From JAUHXS01 sp965213575 (GTDB lineage Bacteria; Bacteroidota; Bacteroidia; Chitinophagales; JAUHXS01): 64,000 bases of DNA. The stretch spans positions 107,293-171,292 of the forward strand of contig CBDBZN010000006.1 of the NCBI GenBank assembly GCA_965213575.1, written 5' to 3'. The notes under the pieces were generated by a model. It searched no databases, was not told where the DNA came from, and worked only from the letters and a program-made list of their open reading frames with translations. Both the position numbers and the translations under genes were made by a program. This document shows positions 37,297-46,684 of the stretch, in pieces; position 1 is the first letter of the stretch, and each line of letters opens with the position of its first letter.

Positions 37297-37908
37297 ATGA
37301 GGAAGTATCTATTAACAATAATAACTATTATTTTTCTTTTTATAGTGCTCTATTTTTGTAGAGAACGTATTCTTACTGTAATAGGCGACTATCTAATTTA
37401 TGAAAATGAGTTGGAAGAAGTGGATGCACTTTTTGTGTTAGGCGGAGGTTCACTCCATAGGGGTGATGCTGCGGTGGATTTGTATATGGATGGCTTTGTA
37501 AAAAAAGTTTACTGCTCTAGTGGAAACTACTCTGCCGAGTTACTGGCTCTAGGTATGGAATATTATGAAAGTGAAGTATGCCGCATTAATGTTATTAGGA
37601 ATGGCATACCTGATTCAAATGCATTTGCTATTAAAGCTGCCACCAGTACTTTTGAAGAAGCAGACACTATCCTAGGCCTTTGTAAGGCTCAGAATATTCG
37701 GTCTTGCATTGTATTATCTTCTAAATTTCATACTCGTAGGGTTAAAAAAGTTTTTAAAAAAAGATTTGAAGAGGCAGGGATTAAAACTATTATCAGAGGC
37801 GCACCCAGCTTAACATATGATGAAGATAATTGGTGGAAAGATGAAATGGGACTGATTATGGTTAATAATGAATATGTAAAATTGATTTATTATTTCTTGA
37901 AGTATTGA
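37297..37908 (+). CDS. YdcF/ElyC-like DUF218 membrane protein
   Basis: 203 aa. One N-terminal membrane segment (YLLTIITIIFLFIVLYFC) then a DUF218 domain: ALFVLGGGSLHRGDAAVDLY, a conserved NAFAIKAATSTFEEA helix, and IVLSSKFHTRRVKKVF. E. coli relatives (ElyC, SanA, YdcF) act in envelope integrity; biochemical activity is unsettled. The domain faces the periplasm if the N-terminal anchor is in the usual orientation. Confidence 0.85.
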   Translation: MRKYLLTIITIIFLFIVLYFCRERILTVIGDYLIYENELEEVDALFVLGGGSLHRGDAAVDLYMDGFVKKVYCSSGNYSAELLALGMEYYESEVCRINVIRNGIPDSNAFAIKAATSTFEEADTILGLCKAQNIRSCIVLSSKFHTRRVKKVFKKRFEEAGIKTIIRGAPSLTYDEDNWWKDEMGLIMVNNEYVKLIYYFLKY

Positions 37909-37968
37909 TATTAGCTTAACTTTATGCAAACCTCATAATTATTAAAATAATCTAAGACAACATTATTA

Positions 37969-38793
37969 ATGGAAGGATTTCGCCCGGGAGGTTATAGTTT
38001 ATTGCCTGTAGCTGTCAAAAACCTATTGATCGTTAATGCATTATTTTTTGTTGCTACCATTGTGTTTGCCAGCTCATTTGGCAGTGATTTAACACAAAAA
38101 TTGGGCCTATTCTATGTAGGTTCAGAGTATTTTAAACCGTATCAATTCATATCTCATTTATTCATGCATGGAAGCTTTATGCATATTTTTTCTAATATGT
38201 TTGCTTTATGGATGTTTGGCAGCGTATTAGAAAACATGTGGGGTCCGAAGCGGTTTTTGATTTATTATTTGATCACAGGGTTAGGAGCAGCGGTTCTTCA
38301 TTCATTAATTTTAGCTTGGGATATGCATAATCTTCAAGAAGCGGCAAATATGTTCCTTAATGCTTCTACCGTTGAAAACTTTAAAATTTTTATAAATGAT
38401 GAGGTTACCGAGCCTTTCCTTAAAGCATTTAATGACTTGGCAATACAATGGGAAACAAATTCTGCCAGTAACAGCCTTCAAAATCAAGCTGAAGGATATG
38501 TGAATGAACTAGTTCAACTCAAGGAAAATATCCCGACTGTTGGAGCATCCGGAGCAGTATTTGGCGTTTTACTAGCCTTTGGTATGCTTTTCCCGAATAC
38601 TAAGATCTACTTATATTTTTTATTACCCATCAAAGCTAAATATTTTGTGATATTATATGGCTTATTTGAATTATTTGCCGGCATTAGAAATAGTGCGGGT
38701 GATAATGTTGCTCACTGGGCACATTTAGGCGGTATGATTTTTGGATATTTTTTAATAAAATATTGGAATACCAAACGAAACAAGTTTTATTAA
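37969..38793 (+). CDS. Rhomboid intramembrane serine protease 1
   Basis: 274 aa, about six membrane segments. Rhomboid marks are all present: HLFMHGSFMHIFSNMFALW, the catalytic serine in VGASGAVFG (about residue 204) and the catalytic histidine in HWAHLGGMIFGY. A long loop (~115-190) between membrane segments is larger than in minimal rhomboids. It cleaves membrane-spanning substrates. Its TAA stop overlaps the ATG of a second rhomboid gene (TAATG), so the two are translationally coupled. Confidence 0.92.
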   Translation: MEGFRPGGYSLLPVAVKNLLIVNALFFVATIVFASSFGSDLTQKLGLFYVGSEYFKPYQFISHLFMHGSFMHIFSNMFALWMFGSVLENMWGPKRFLIYYLITGLGAAVLHSLILAWDMHNLQEAANMFLNASTVENFKIFINDEVTEPFLKAFNDLAIQWETNSASNSLQNQAEGYVNELVQLKENIPTVGASGAVFGVLLAFGMLFPNTKIYLYFLLPIKAKYFVILYGLFELFAGIRNSAGDNVAHWAHLGGMIFGYFLIKYWNTKRNKFY

Positions 38794-39707
38794 TGTATAG
38801 GAAGCAATCTATTTGGGCCGAGATAAAAAGGCAATATGCTCAGCCCGGAGATATGATTTTCAAACTTATCATTGTAAATGTAGCCGTTTTTTTAGTTGTT
38901 AATATCATCAAGTTATTTTGCACACTTTTTATTACGGATCCTTTATTATATGCCACCATTTATCACGATTATTTTTTGAAATGGCTAGCTGTCCCTTCTG
39001 ATTTGGGACAACTTATCTATAAACCATGGACATTATTGACTTACATGTTTTTACATGAAGGCTTTTTCCATTTGTTATTTAACATGCTATGGCTTTATTG
39101 GATTGGCCGAATTTTACAAGATCTGATAGGATTTAAAAAAATATTACCCATCTACCTGATGGGTGGTTTGTTGGGAGGCGTAATCTATATACTGAGCTAT
39201 AATCTATTTCCCGGGCTACAAGCATATGCCGCAGGTAGTATTTTGCTGGGAGCCTCAGCCGGGGTTTTAGCAATTGTATTTGCAGCAGCTACTTTGACTC
39301 CCGATTATCTTATTCATTTAATTTTGATAGGGCCGGTAAAGCTAAAATATATTGCATTATTTACATTAATTCTAGATGTAATAAGTATAGGAAATTTAAG
39401 TAATGCCGGTGGTCATTTAGCGCATTTAGGAGGTGCCTTATTTGGTTTTTTATACATTAAGCAACTTCAAAATGGAAATGATTGGGCTAAAACACCAAAT
39501 AAAATAATAGACTGGACAATGAGTCTTTTTGATAAAAAACCTAAAATGAGCTATCAAAAATCATCTGATAAAAAGCCTAAACCCTCTGTTATTTCAAAAT
39601 CTAATCAAGCTAGAGTAGATGATATTTTAGATAAAATAGCAGAAGCCGGTTATGACAGCCTTTCTAAGGAAGAAAAAGATTTTTTATTTAAATACAGCAA
39701 AAACTAA
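38793..39707 (+). CDS. Rhomboid intramembrane serine protease 2 with DUF6576-like tail
   Basis: 304 aa from ATG 38793, chosen because it overlaps the upstream stop and gives MYRKQSIWAEI; an earlier in-frame ATG at 38763 lies inside the first gene. HEGFFHLLFNMLWLYWIG, catalytic Ser in GASAGVLAI and His in GGHLAHLGGALFG identify an active rhomboid. The cytosolic C-terminus ends with RVDDILDKIAEAGYDSLSKE, a short helical domain (DUF6576-like) seen on Bacteroidota rhomboids. The tandem pair may share or divide substrates. Confidence 0.9.
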   Translation: MYRKQSIWAEIKRQYAQPGDMIFKLIIVNVAVFLVVNIIKLFCTLFITDPLLYATIYHDYFLKWLAVPSDLGQLIYKPWTLLTYMFLHEGFFHLLFNMLWLYWIGRILQDLIGFKKILPIYLMGGLLGGVIYILSYNLFPGLQAYAAGSILLGASAGVLAIVFAAATLTPDYLIHLILIGPVKLKYIALFTLILDVISIGNLSNAGGHLAHLGGALFGFLYIKQLQNGNDWAKTPNKIIDWTMSLFDKKPKMSYQKSSDKKPKPSVISKSNQARVDDILDKIAEAGYDSLSKEEKDFLFKYSKN

Positions 39708-39712
39708 ATTAT

Positions 39713-40078
39713 TTATTTTTTAACAATTCTATAGCTATTTTCCCTGTCCTCTTTATCTTTTATAGTAAAATAATACGTTCCTTTTGGATAGGTTGATATG
39801 TCAATATCATGAACATCAGAAGATTTAAGCTTAGTACAATAGTATTCTTTCCCTGCCATATCCACGATTTTATAGTTCATTTTTTGTTTAGTATTTTCAG
39901 TTTTGATTTGAATAGAAGAAGTTTCATTATTCGCATCAACTACTAAATTATAATCAGTATTGGTACCTCTTAAGGTAATTATTTCTACATGGTCCTCTTG
40001 AGCGATTATTGAACCTGATACTAAAATCGTCGCTGCTATCAATGTAAAAAACCTACTTATAATATCCTTCATACGCAT
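39713..40078 (-). CDS. Small secreted protein with T9SS type A-like sorting domain
   Basis: 121 aa. A signal peptide (FFTLIAATILVSGSIIAQ) is followed almost directly by a beta-rich domain resembling the type A sorting domain: KMNYKIVDMAGKEYY, then ISTYPKGTYYFTIKDKE and RIVKK at the end. So the protein is little more than a sorting domain. A start at ATG 40072 is also possible. It converges with the rhomboid pair with only 5 bases between. Function unknown. Confidence 0.75.
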   Translation of the reverse strand: MRMKDIISRFFTLIAATILVSGSIIAQEDHVEIITLRGTNTDYNLVVDANNETSSIQIKTENTKQKMNYKIVDMAGKEYYCTKLKSSDVHDIDISTYPKGTYYFTIKDKEDRENSYRIVKK

Positions 40079-40205
40079 TTATTTAAATCGAATCTTAAGT
40101 TGTCAATATAATATATATTTTATATAAAGTCAATGGCAGAAAAGCCTATTGTCTTTAAATATATACTAATAGAAACTTTTGAGAGGTAATTTTTAGAAAA
40201 AGTAT

Positions 40206-41369
40206 TTACTTCAAAATATCCTTAGCGATCACTAGTTTTTGAATTTCAGAAGTTCCTTCACCAATTGTACATAATTTTGCATCTCTATAGTGTTTTTCTA
40301 CCGGAAATTCTTTAATATATCCATAACCTCCCAGTACCTGAATGGCATCAGTAGCCACTTGCACCGCTGCTTCAGATGTATAATATTTGGCTTCAGCAGA
40401 TTCTCTGGTCATTTTTTTACCTTTATTCTTAAGGTCAGCAGCTTTCATTGTAAGCAGCTCGCCATTTTCTATCTTTACTGCCATGTCAGCTAATTTAAAT
40501 CCGATGGCTTGAAAATGGCCAATAGGTTCTCCAAATTGTTCCCTTTCTCCTGCATAAGCCACAGCAGCTTCATAAGCACCTTTGGCAATGCCTAACCCTA
40601 ACGATGCAATAGAAATACGGCCGCCGTCTAACACTTTCATAGCTTGGATAAATCCTTCACCTACTTCACCTAATACATTTTCTTCCGGCACTCTGCAATC
40701 TTCAAAAATCATCTCTGCCGTTTCAGAAGCGCGCATGCCAAGTTTATCTTCTTTCTTGCCTGCTTTTAGTCCCGGTGTGCCTCTTTCTACCACAAATGCA
40801 GTAATACCATGAGAGTCCAACAATTCACCTGTTCTAGCTAACACAATAGCTACATCTCCTGAAATTCCATGTGTAATAAAACATTTTGTGCCATTTATAA
40901 CCCATTCATTTCCATCCTTCTTAGCGACACATTTCATTCTCATAGCATCAGAGCCTGTGTTTGGTTCTGTAAGTCCCCATGCCCCGATCCATTCTGCAGT
41001 AGCTAGTTTAGGCAAGTACTTCTTTTTTTGTGCATCGTTACCAAATTGGAGGATGTGTCCGGTACATAATGAGTTGTGAGCTGCCACTGACAAGCCGATA
41101 GAACCGTCTATTTTTGAGATTTCAGAAATAACGGTAACATATTCAAAATAACTAAATCCTGCTCCGCCATATTCTGTGGGTACTAATACGCCCATTAATC
41201 CAAGCTCACCAAGCTTTTTAAACACTGCCACCGGAAACTCTTGTGATTCATCCCATTTCATCATATGAGGTTTGATATGCTGCTCGCCAAAATCTTTGAT
41301 CATATCAATAATCATCTTCTGATTCTCGTTAAGTGAAAAATCTAATCCCGGCTTTGTCAAAGTTTCCAT
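40206..41369 (-). CDS. Acyl-CoA dehydrogenase
   Basis: 387 aa, standard length. The signature GAWGLTEPNTGSDA, the FAD region LGGYGYIKEFPVEKHYRD, and catalytic glutamate in IGEGTSEIQKLVIAK (YEGT-type position) are intact. It performs the first oxidation step of fatty-acid or branched-chain acyl-CoA degradation, passing electrons to ETF. The short/branched-chain subgroup is likely, chain length cannot be fixed. It follows apt by 6 bases. Confidence 0.94.
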   Translation of the reverse strand: METLTKPGLDFSLNENQKMIIDMIKDFGEQHIKPHMMKWDESQEFPVAVFKKLGELGLMGVLVPTEYGGAGFSYFEYVTVISEISKIDGSIGLSVAAHNSLCTGHILQFGNDAQKKKYLPKLATAEWIGAWGLTEPNTGSDAMRMKCVAKKDGNEWVINGTKCFITHGISGDVAIVLARTGELLDSHGITAFVVERGTPGLKAGKKEDKLGMRASETAEMIFEDCRVPEENVLGEVGEGFIQAMKVLDGGRISIASLGLGIAKGAYEAAVAYAGEREQFGEPIGHFQAIGFKLADMAVKIENGELLTMKAADLKNKGKKMTRESAEAKYYTSEAAVQVATDAIQVLGGYGYIKEFPVEKHYRDAKLCTIGEGTSEIQKLVIAKDILK

Positions 41370-41375
41370 ATTAAA

Positions 41376-41906
41376 TTATTTGTAAGTTGCTAAATTAATT
41401 ACATTTTTTGATTGATTCAATAATTGTTCTTCCCCATTTAAAAAAGCTAGATGAATTAAAAAAGAAAAACCTGCAATTTTACCATGTAATTTTTTTATCA
41501 ATTCTCCCGCAGCGTAAGCTGTGCCGCCTGTTGCCAACAGGTCATCGTGTATCATAATTTGTTGTCCGGGTTTTATCAAACCTTTTTGAATTTCTATCGT
41601 AGCTGAGCCATATTCCAGATCATAGGTATACGACATCGTATCACCGGGGAGTTTACCTTGTTTTCTCACAGCTATAAAAGGTACCTGAAGCTTTTGAGCT
41701 ATTCCCGGGCCCCAAAAAAAACCTCTGCTCTCAATGCCTGCAACAGCATCGATTTTTATATCTTTCATGCGCTCTGCAAATAAATCAATAATGTCTTTGC
41801 ATAACATAGGATTTTGAAGAAGAGGCATGATATCTTTAAAAATAATACCTTCTATGGGGAAGTTCTTAATATCTCTAATAGTGTCTTTAATTTTTCTTTC
41901 AATCAT
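41376..41906 (-). CDS. apt: Adenine phosphoribosyltransferase
   Basis: 176 aa from ATG 41906 (MIERKIKDTIRDIKNFP), matching the usual start; a longer frame begins at 41927. The PRPP-binding motif IMIHDDLLATGGTAYAAGEL and VAGIESRGFFWG are diagnostic. It salvages adenine to AMP. Its ATG overlaps the last 8 bases of the HhH gene, so they are translationally coupled. The operon order is HhH, apt, acyl-CoA dehydrogenase. Confidence 0.95.
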   Translation of the reverse strand: MIERKIKDTIRDIKNFPIEGIIFKDIMPLLQNPMLCKDIIDLFAERMKDIKIDAVAGIESRGFFWGPGIAQKLQVPFIAVRKQGKLPGDTMSYTYDLEYGSATIEIQKGLIKPGQQIMIHDDLLATGGTAYAAGELIKKLHGKIAGFSFLIHLAFLNGEEQLLNQSKNVINLATYK

Positions 41907-42588
41907 CAATCGTGAGATACGGTTCAAGCTTTAGGTATAAGCTGTCAGTAATAAAGGTAATGTTTTTTATTTCTTTAACCGTTGTAAATAAATGCTCCTT
42001 TCTATAATTAACTATATCATGTACCATCTTTTTTGAAATGTATGGATGTCTTAGTAAAGTGCCATAAGCTGCTCGATTAATATCCATTTGTTTAATGATA
42101 GCATTAGTATCTATGAATATTTGATCGATTATTAGCATATAAAGTTCATGTTTGATACCATAGACTTCCAGTAATTGTTCTTTTGCAACATATCCTCCCA
42201 GCAGATTTTTATATTTAATAATACGGTTGGAATATACAGGTCCAATCCCACGCAATTTTTTCCAGTCACTGGTATCGTTAGTATTTAAATTTATAGATAT
42301 GATAGGAGAGTTTTCTGTGTCAAATCTCTGTTTTTCAGCTTTGACAGGAATAGAGTTGTCTGTAGCAATAGATTCAAATTGCTTTTGAGTAGTCACTTTT
42401 TTCTGTTGCGCACGAAAAGAATTAATTTCTTCTTCATATACAGCTAGGTCGATTTGTTTGGCCGGAAATAAATATTGCCATATATAAATGCTTGAATATG
42501 ATATGACAATCAAAAAAAGCAATATTATAATGCCATTTCTCTCCCGCTTATTATAGTAGAAAAAATCTTTTAAATCCTTCATTAGCAT
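41899..42588 (-). CDS. ComEA-like helix-hairpin-helix membrane protein
   Basis: 229 aa. One N-terminal membrane segment (GIIILLFLIVISYSSIYIWQ) after a short basic cytosolic part, a linker, then helix-hairpin-helix motifs: DWKKLRGIGPVYSNRIIKYK near residues 108-127 and related units up to the C-terminus. The fold and anchor are like ComEA, which binds incoming DNA in competence, but Bacteroidota have many such proteins of unproven role. ATG 42582 is an alternative start. Confidence 0.85.
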   Translation of the reverse strand: MLMKDLKDFFYYNKRERNGIIILLFLIVISYSSIYIWQYLFPAKQIDLAVYEEEINSFRAQQKKVTTQKQFESIATDNSIPVKAEKQRFDTENSPIISINLNTNDTSDWKKLRGIGPVYSNRIIKYKNLLGGYVAKEQLLEVYGIKHELYMLIIDQIFIDTNAIIKQMDINRAAYGTLLRHPYISKKMVHDIVNYRKEHLFTTVKEIKNITFITDSLYLKLEPYLTIDD

Positions 42589-42647
42589 TGTAGTTGTCGT
42601 TAAATATCTAGTATTTTGTTAAATTAGCGTACCTAAAAATAATAACT

Positions 42648-43151
42648 ATGCAGAACATATTGTTGACATTGATGCTATCTTTTGTTTTCGGAGCAAATAT
42701 CTCAATTGCTCAAATTGCGCCGGTTGATGAAACGACTGGGAAAATTACGTATACAGATGTTGTTGAGATAGAAGGTGCTACGGCTTCACAGCTGTTTGAA
42801 AGGGCAAAAAAATGGTTTCCTTTAGAGCAGGGATCTCCCAGAGAAATTAAATTTGCTGACAACAGCAAAAACGAGATTTGGGGAGAATGCAGCTTTCCGG
42901 TAGTAATGAATGGTGCGTCAATAGAAGTAGATTATACTTTAAAGATTAAATTAAAAGATGGCCGCTATAAATATATTGCTACTTCTTTTACGGCTGATCA
43001 TGGATCAGATTATCAAACTACATTTGAAGATAGGATGATGCCCAACAAAAGAGAAATATACGATGTTACGAATGATAGAATGAAAGCGTTATTTAAAGAC
43101 CTTAAGGCTGCTATGTCTACTTCCTTCGAGACGAAGAATGAAGATTGGTAA
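42648..43151 (+). CDS. DUF4468 secreted protein
   Basis: 167 aa. Signal peptide (MQNILLTLMLSFVFGANISIAQ) then a single domain with the features of DUF4468: GKITYTDVVEIEGATASQLF, then RAKKWF, and later VDYTLKIKLKDGRYKY. This TBP-like fold family is common in Bacteroidota; function unknown. Divergent from the HhH gene. Confidence 0.85.
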   Translation: MQNILLTLMLSFVFGANISIAQIAPVDETTGKITYTDVVEIEGATASQLFERAKKWFPLEQGSPREIKFADNSKNEIWGECSFPVVMNGASIEVDYTLKIKLKDGRYKYIATSFTADHGSDYQTTFEDRMMPNKREIYDVTNDRMKALFKDLKAAMSTSFETKNEDW

Positions 43152-43251
43152 TTATTAATGCATATATACAGTATTATTAGAAGCTATATGGTCATAATGA
43201 CAGCTTCAAATAGTTTGATTTTACAAGTTTTAAATCATAAAAACAGTTAAA

Positions 43252-44586
43252 TCAATATTTAGTGATCATGCCTACTTTTATACCGGATGAAGTACCCACC
43301 CTCCAGGTATAGATGCCTTTTTCGAATAAGGTTGTATTGATTTTTATACTGGACTTAATATTTAATTTTTCCAATACCAACTTTCCTGTTATGTCAAAAA
43401 TCTCTAACGTAACAGTTCCATTATTATTAAAATTAAAGTACAACTCATCGTTGATCGGATTAGGATATACATATATATCACTTTGTCTTAGTGAATTCAC
43501 ATTACTAGAAATACAATTAGTTACAATGATTTCATTTGTAGCTTCATTGGAACAATTTTTACTATTTGTGTACGAATAGGTAATCAAATGATTTCCTACA
43601 CCGGCCAGTTCAGGATTAAAAATTCCGGATACTATTCCCGGCCCTGCGTAAGTACCACCTGCAGGATTTCCACCAGATAAAGTTATCAATCCCTCATTTT
43701 CGCAAGTAGAGTCTTCATTTAGTGTTAAAGTAACTATAGGATTTTCTTCTACAGTCAGCGTTAATCTCACAATACTATCACAGTTTGTTATAGTAGAGAA
43801 TGAATCTACATAAACTCCTGAAGTATTTTGAAAATTACCACCAACAAAAACGCTATCTCCCGAGCAGATGCTCTCTGTTAGCTGTACAGTTTGAGAATTA
43901 TTGATGATCAACACTAATTGCACTGTACTATCACAACTATTACTTGCCGCAAAAGTTGCTTTATATGAACCCGACCTAGTAAGCGTATTCCCATCAAATA
44001 AGAATGAATCACAGGCTGTCTCAGTTAATTTTGTTAATAAATCAGAGGTTCCCGGACTACCAAAAACTTCAAATGTATTAATTATTACGCCGGTAGCTGA
44101 TGTCGATGACAACCAATTACTTCCAATATTATTATCAGAATTTATATCGCACAAAACAATAGAAGGGCCTTCACCGTCAGAGCCCGTGGGCCATGAAGAC
44201 ACATTACTGTAGGTTACAGAATCAAGTAGAGTATCCAGCCCATCTTTTAATACTATAGCTTCTCCTGCATTGGCAAGCGTTCCGGAATTCCACTGGTAAG
44301 CAATTGCTCCAAATACTGTAGCAATAGCCACAGAGTCTTTAGCGATTGTTAAGTAAGCTTCTGCATCTAACATTATGTTGGTAAACGTATGCGTGATGCC
44401 ATTAGATAGCGTATAATTATTTAAATTAATGCTAGCCGGCCCGGCATTATAAATTTCTATGTATTCTAATGAATCAGTTCCTGATTCCGGAGGGTTATAC
44501 ATGATCTCTGTAATGACTAACTGTGCATTTACAAGTTTTAAGAAACTCAATAAAATTATTATAAATGAAAATCTAACTATATCCAT
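43252..44586 (-). CDS. Secreted lamin-tail-domain protein with T9SS type A domain
   Basis: 444 aa. Signal peptide (FSFIIILLSFLKLVNAQ), then a lamin-tail domain (~22-140: LVITEIMYNPPESGTDSLEY, YIEIYNAGPASINLNNYTLS). Two two-Cys repeats follow (~190-280: CDSFLFDGNTLTRSGSY ... NSCDSTVQLVLII, and CSGDSVFVGGNF ... NCDSIVRLTLTV), of the same kind as the linkers in the giant protein. The end is a type A sorting domain (DIYVYPNPINDELYF, ITGKLVLEKLN). Expected on the cell surface; lamin-tail domains in bacteria often accompany exported nucleases, not seen here. Confidence 0.88.
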   Translation of the reverse strand: MDIVRFSFIIILLSFLKLVNAQLVITEIMYNPPESGTDSLEYIEIYNAGPASINLNNYTLSNGITHTFTNIMLDAEAYLTIAKDSVAIATVFGAIAYQWNSGTLANAGEAIVLKDGLDTLLDSVTYSNVSSWPTGSDGEGPSIVLCDINSDNNIGSNWLSSTSATGVIINTFEVFGSPGTSDLLTKLTETACDSFLFDGNTLTRSGSYKATFAASNSCDSTVQLVLIINNSQTVQLTESICSGDSVFVGGNFQNTSGVYVDSFSTITNCDSIVRLTLTVEENPIVTLTLNEDSTCENEGLITLSGGNPAGGTYAGPGIVSGIFNPELAGVGNHLITYSYTNSKNCSNEATNEIIVTNCISSNVNSLRQSDIYVYPNPINDELYFNFNNNGTVTLEIFDITGKLVLEKLNIKSSIKINTTLFEKGIYTWRVGTSSGIKVGMITKY

Positions 44587-44668
44587 TTTTATGTGTTTGT
44601 TATAAAATGATTGCTAAGGTAAAATTTTAAATGTAAAAAAATATATCTTTCGTGTTATTTTTTCATTT

Positions 44669-44676
44669 TAATTTTG
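44669..44676 (+). promoter_or_regulatory. -7 box of the beta-barrel gene
   Basis: TAATTTTG matches TAnnTTTG and lies about 100 bases before the preferred ATG at 44777. Confidence 0.35.
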
Positions 44677-44776
44677 TAAAAGTTTTGAGTGTTTATATTT
44701 TAATCTATAATTGGGATAGCATATGATGTTTGAGTTTAAGCATTATATTTATGCTATCAATCAAGCCGATCAATTG

Positions 44777-45394
44777 ATGTATAGAAAAATTTATTATTTC
44801 ATTTTATTATGCTTAATTATAGGTATTAATAGTACTTCTGCTCAAAGCTATGGTGCCGCTCTTGGGCTCCGCCTAGGAGATAATAACTTTTCAAGAACAG
44901 TAGGATTAACAGGTAAATACCGGATTTTGAAACATGTGACCTTAGAAGGAATAGCCCAAACAGATTTTTCCAGAAATACTACTTTTCACTTTTTGATCGA
45001 GCAACATCAAAGCATTTTATCTAAAAGGTTAAATTTTTATATAGGCACCGGCGTTGGGTTTGGTGAAGAAGAAAGTGAAATTAAAGACCCGCAAACAAAA
45101 CAAATTATTTATACCTATGGAAATCCCACTTTTGGAATAGATTTAATTGCCGGTATTGAATTTACTTTGTTAAGATATAGCCTTTCACTTGACTACAAGC
45201 CAAATTTTAATTTATGGGGGCGTGAGCAGTGGGTTAGAGGCCAGATTGGCCTTTCTTTAAGATATGTAATGATAACAGGTGCTGCCCAAAATAAAAATCG
45301 CAGAAAAAGAGCTAGAGAGAAGAGAAAAGAGGAAGCAGAAGGATTATTCCCAAGTATCAAAAACTTCTTTACAAAACCTTTTGATTCGGATTAA
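44777..45394 (+). CDS. Outer-membrane beta-barrel-like protein
   Basis: 205 aa from ATG 44777, preferred because a signal peptide begins there (MYRKIYYFILLCLIIGINST, SAQ); ATG 44723 would add 18 non-signal residues. The body shows alternating beta strands of a small barrel: YGAALGLRLGDNNFSRTVGL, FYIGTGVGFGE, FGIDLIAGIEFTLLRYSLSL. A basic tail (NRRKRAREKRKEEAEG) follows the last strand. The final 26 bases overlap the convergent AI-2E gene. Specific role unknown. Confidence 0.8.
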   Translation: MYRKIYYFILLCLIIGINSTSAQSYGAALGLRLGDNNFSRTVGLTGKYRILKHVTLEGIAQTDFSRNTTFHFLIEQHQSILSKRLNFYIGTGVGFGEEESEIKDPQTKQIIYTYGNPTFGIDLIAGIEFTLLRYSLSLDYKPNFNLWGREQWVRGQIGLSLRYVMITGAAQNKNRRKRAREKRKEEAEGLFPSIKNFFTKPFDSD

Positions 45395-46463
45395 GTAGCT
45401 CCTTGTTTTGTGGTTTCTCTCTGGGAGTGTTTCCATACTTTTTACCCATCATCTGCCAGCAAGTTACAAAAAGTGCTGCCACTACGGGGCCAATTACAAA
45501 TCCGGAAAGTCCAAACCATGCCAATCCTCCCAAAGTCGATAATAAAACTAGATAATCCGGTAGCTTAGTATCCTTACCTACTAAACGAGGCCGCAAAAAG
45601 TTATCAATCAATCCTATAAAGCCAATTCCAACAGCTACTAATATGATGCTACGGCCAATTTCTCCTTGTATGATTAAGATAATTGCCCACGGCACCCAAA
45701 TTAACGCGCTGCCAATAGGCAATAAAGATGCTAAAACCATCATAACACCCCATAGAAAAGCGCCTTTTATACCTAGTATCCAGAAAAGCAAACCTCCAAT
45801 TGTTCCCTGCACAAAGGCAACAATGAGACTTCCTTTAACAGTAGCTCGAGCTACACTTTCAAACCGGCTCAATAAATTTCTTTCCATATGGTCATTCATA
45901 GGAATAGCCCAAACAAGATTATCAACTAACTTTTTGCCGTCACGAATGAAAAAGAAAAAAATGTATAGCATTAAAAAAAAGTTGATCAGTAGGTTAAATA
46001 TATTTTTTGTAACGCCAATTGCATATCCTGTAACCAATCTTGCTGCGCTGGAAAATAATTCATAAATTTTTCTTTCAATATCTTCAGCTGTTAATCCTAA
46101 TTTCGCTAAGACATGATCGGGAATAGAAATTCGTCTTTGCAGATTATTAAATTCTTCCTGAATAGAAATATTGTCTTGACTCATTTTTCCTAAAATTACA
46201 TTCGCTTCATATATCACCGCTATGGTGACAATTACCAAAGGGACAATTACAAATATTAACATATATCCTAAGGTTAAACCTGCAGCTAAACTTGGTTTTT
46301 TAGGCATTTTGGCTTTAATTTTATCAAATCTTTTATGAAATAAAATAGCCAAAATGATAGCCCAAAAAACTGCCATGAGGAAGTCATTAATAAGTCCTAG
46401 GAAGCCTACTGTAACAAGGAGAATTAATAGTATGAAAAAATACTTCTGGACTATGTTTTTCAT
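45369..46463 (-). CDS. AI-2E family transporter (PerM/YdiK-like)
   Basis: 364 aa, eight membrane segments expected. The family layout is present: two N-terminal helices, a soluble stretch (~90-150), then YAIGVTKNIFNLLINFFLML, FFFIRDGKKLV, FVQGTIGGLLFWILGIKGAF and IGFIGLIDNFLRPRLVGK, LSTLGGLAWFGLSGFVIGPV. Family members include TqsA (autoinducer-2 export) and Na+/H+ antiporters, so the substrate here is open. Confidence 0.88.
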   Translation of the reverse strand: MKNIVQKYFFILLILLVTVGFLGLINDFLMAVFWAIILAILFHKRFDKIKAKMPKKPSLAAGLTLGYMLIFVIVPLVIVTIAVIYEANVILGKMSQDNISIQEEFNNLQRRISIPDHVLAKLGLTAEDIERKIYELFSSAARLVTGYAIGVTKNIFNLLINFFLMLYIFFFFIRDGKKLVDNLVWAIPMNDHMERNLLSRFESVARATVKGSLIVAFVQGTIGGLLFWILGIKGAFLWGVMMVLASLLPIGSALIWVPWAIILIIQGEIGRSIILVAVGIGFIGLIDNFLRPRLVGKDTKLPDYLVLLSTLGGLAWFGLSGFVIGPVVAALFVTCWQMMGKKYGNTPREKPQNKELLNPNQKVL

Positions 46464-46684
46464 GATTGGCCGGAATGCCTTGTTTAAGCGTACAATATAA
46501 TACTAAACCGAATGATTTTAGCATTAAAAATGCTGGTAAGAATTTTTAGCTTAAATATTGAGGCCTTTTAAATGAAATGTGACTGACTATCCTATTTTGC
46601 GATGAATTATATTAAAAGAGCTTATAGAATAGAAGCTAAGAAAATAAAAATTTATGAAAAGTGAGTCTTGCTAAGCTAGCATGG

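Noticed and set aside
45369..45394. 26-base tail-to-tail overlap of the barrel and AI-2E genes
   Set aside because: Ordinary for compact convergent genes; both C-termini look normal.
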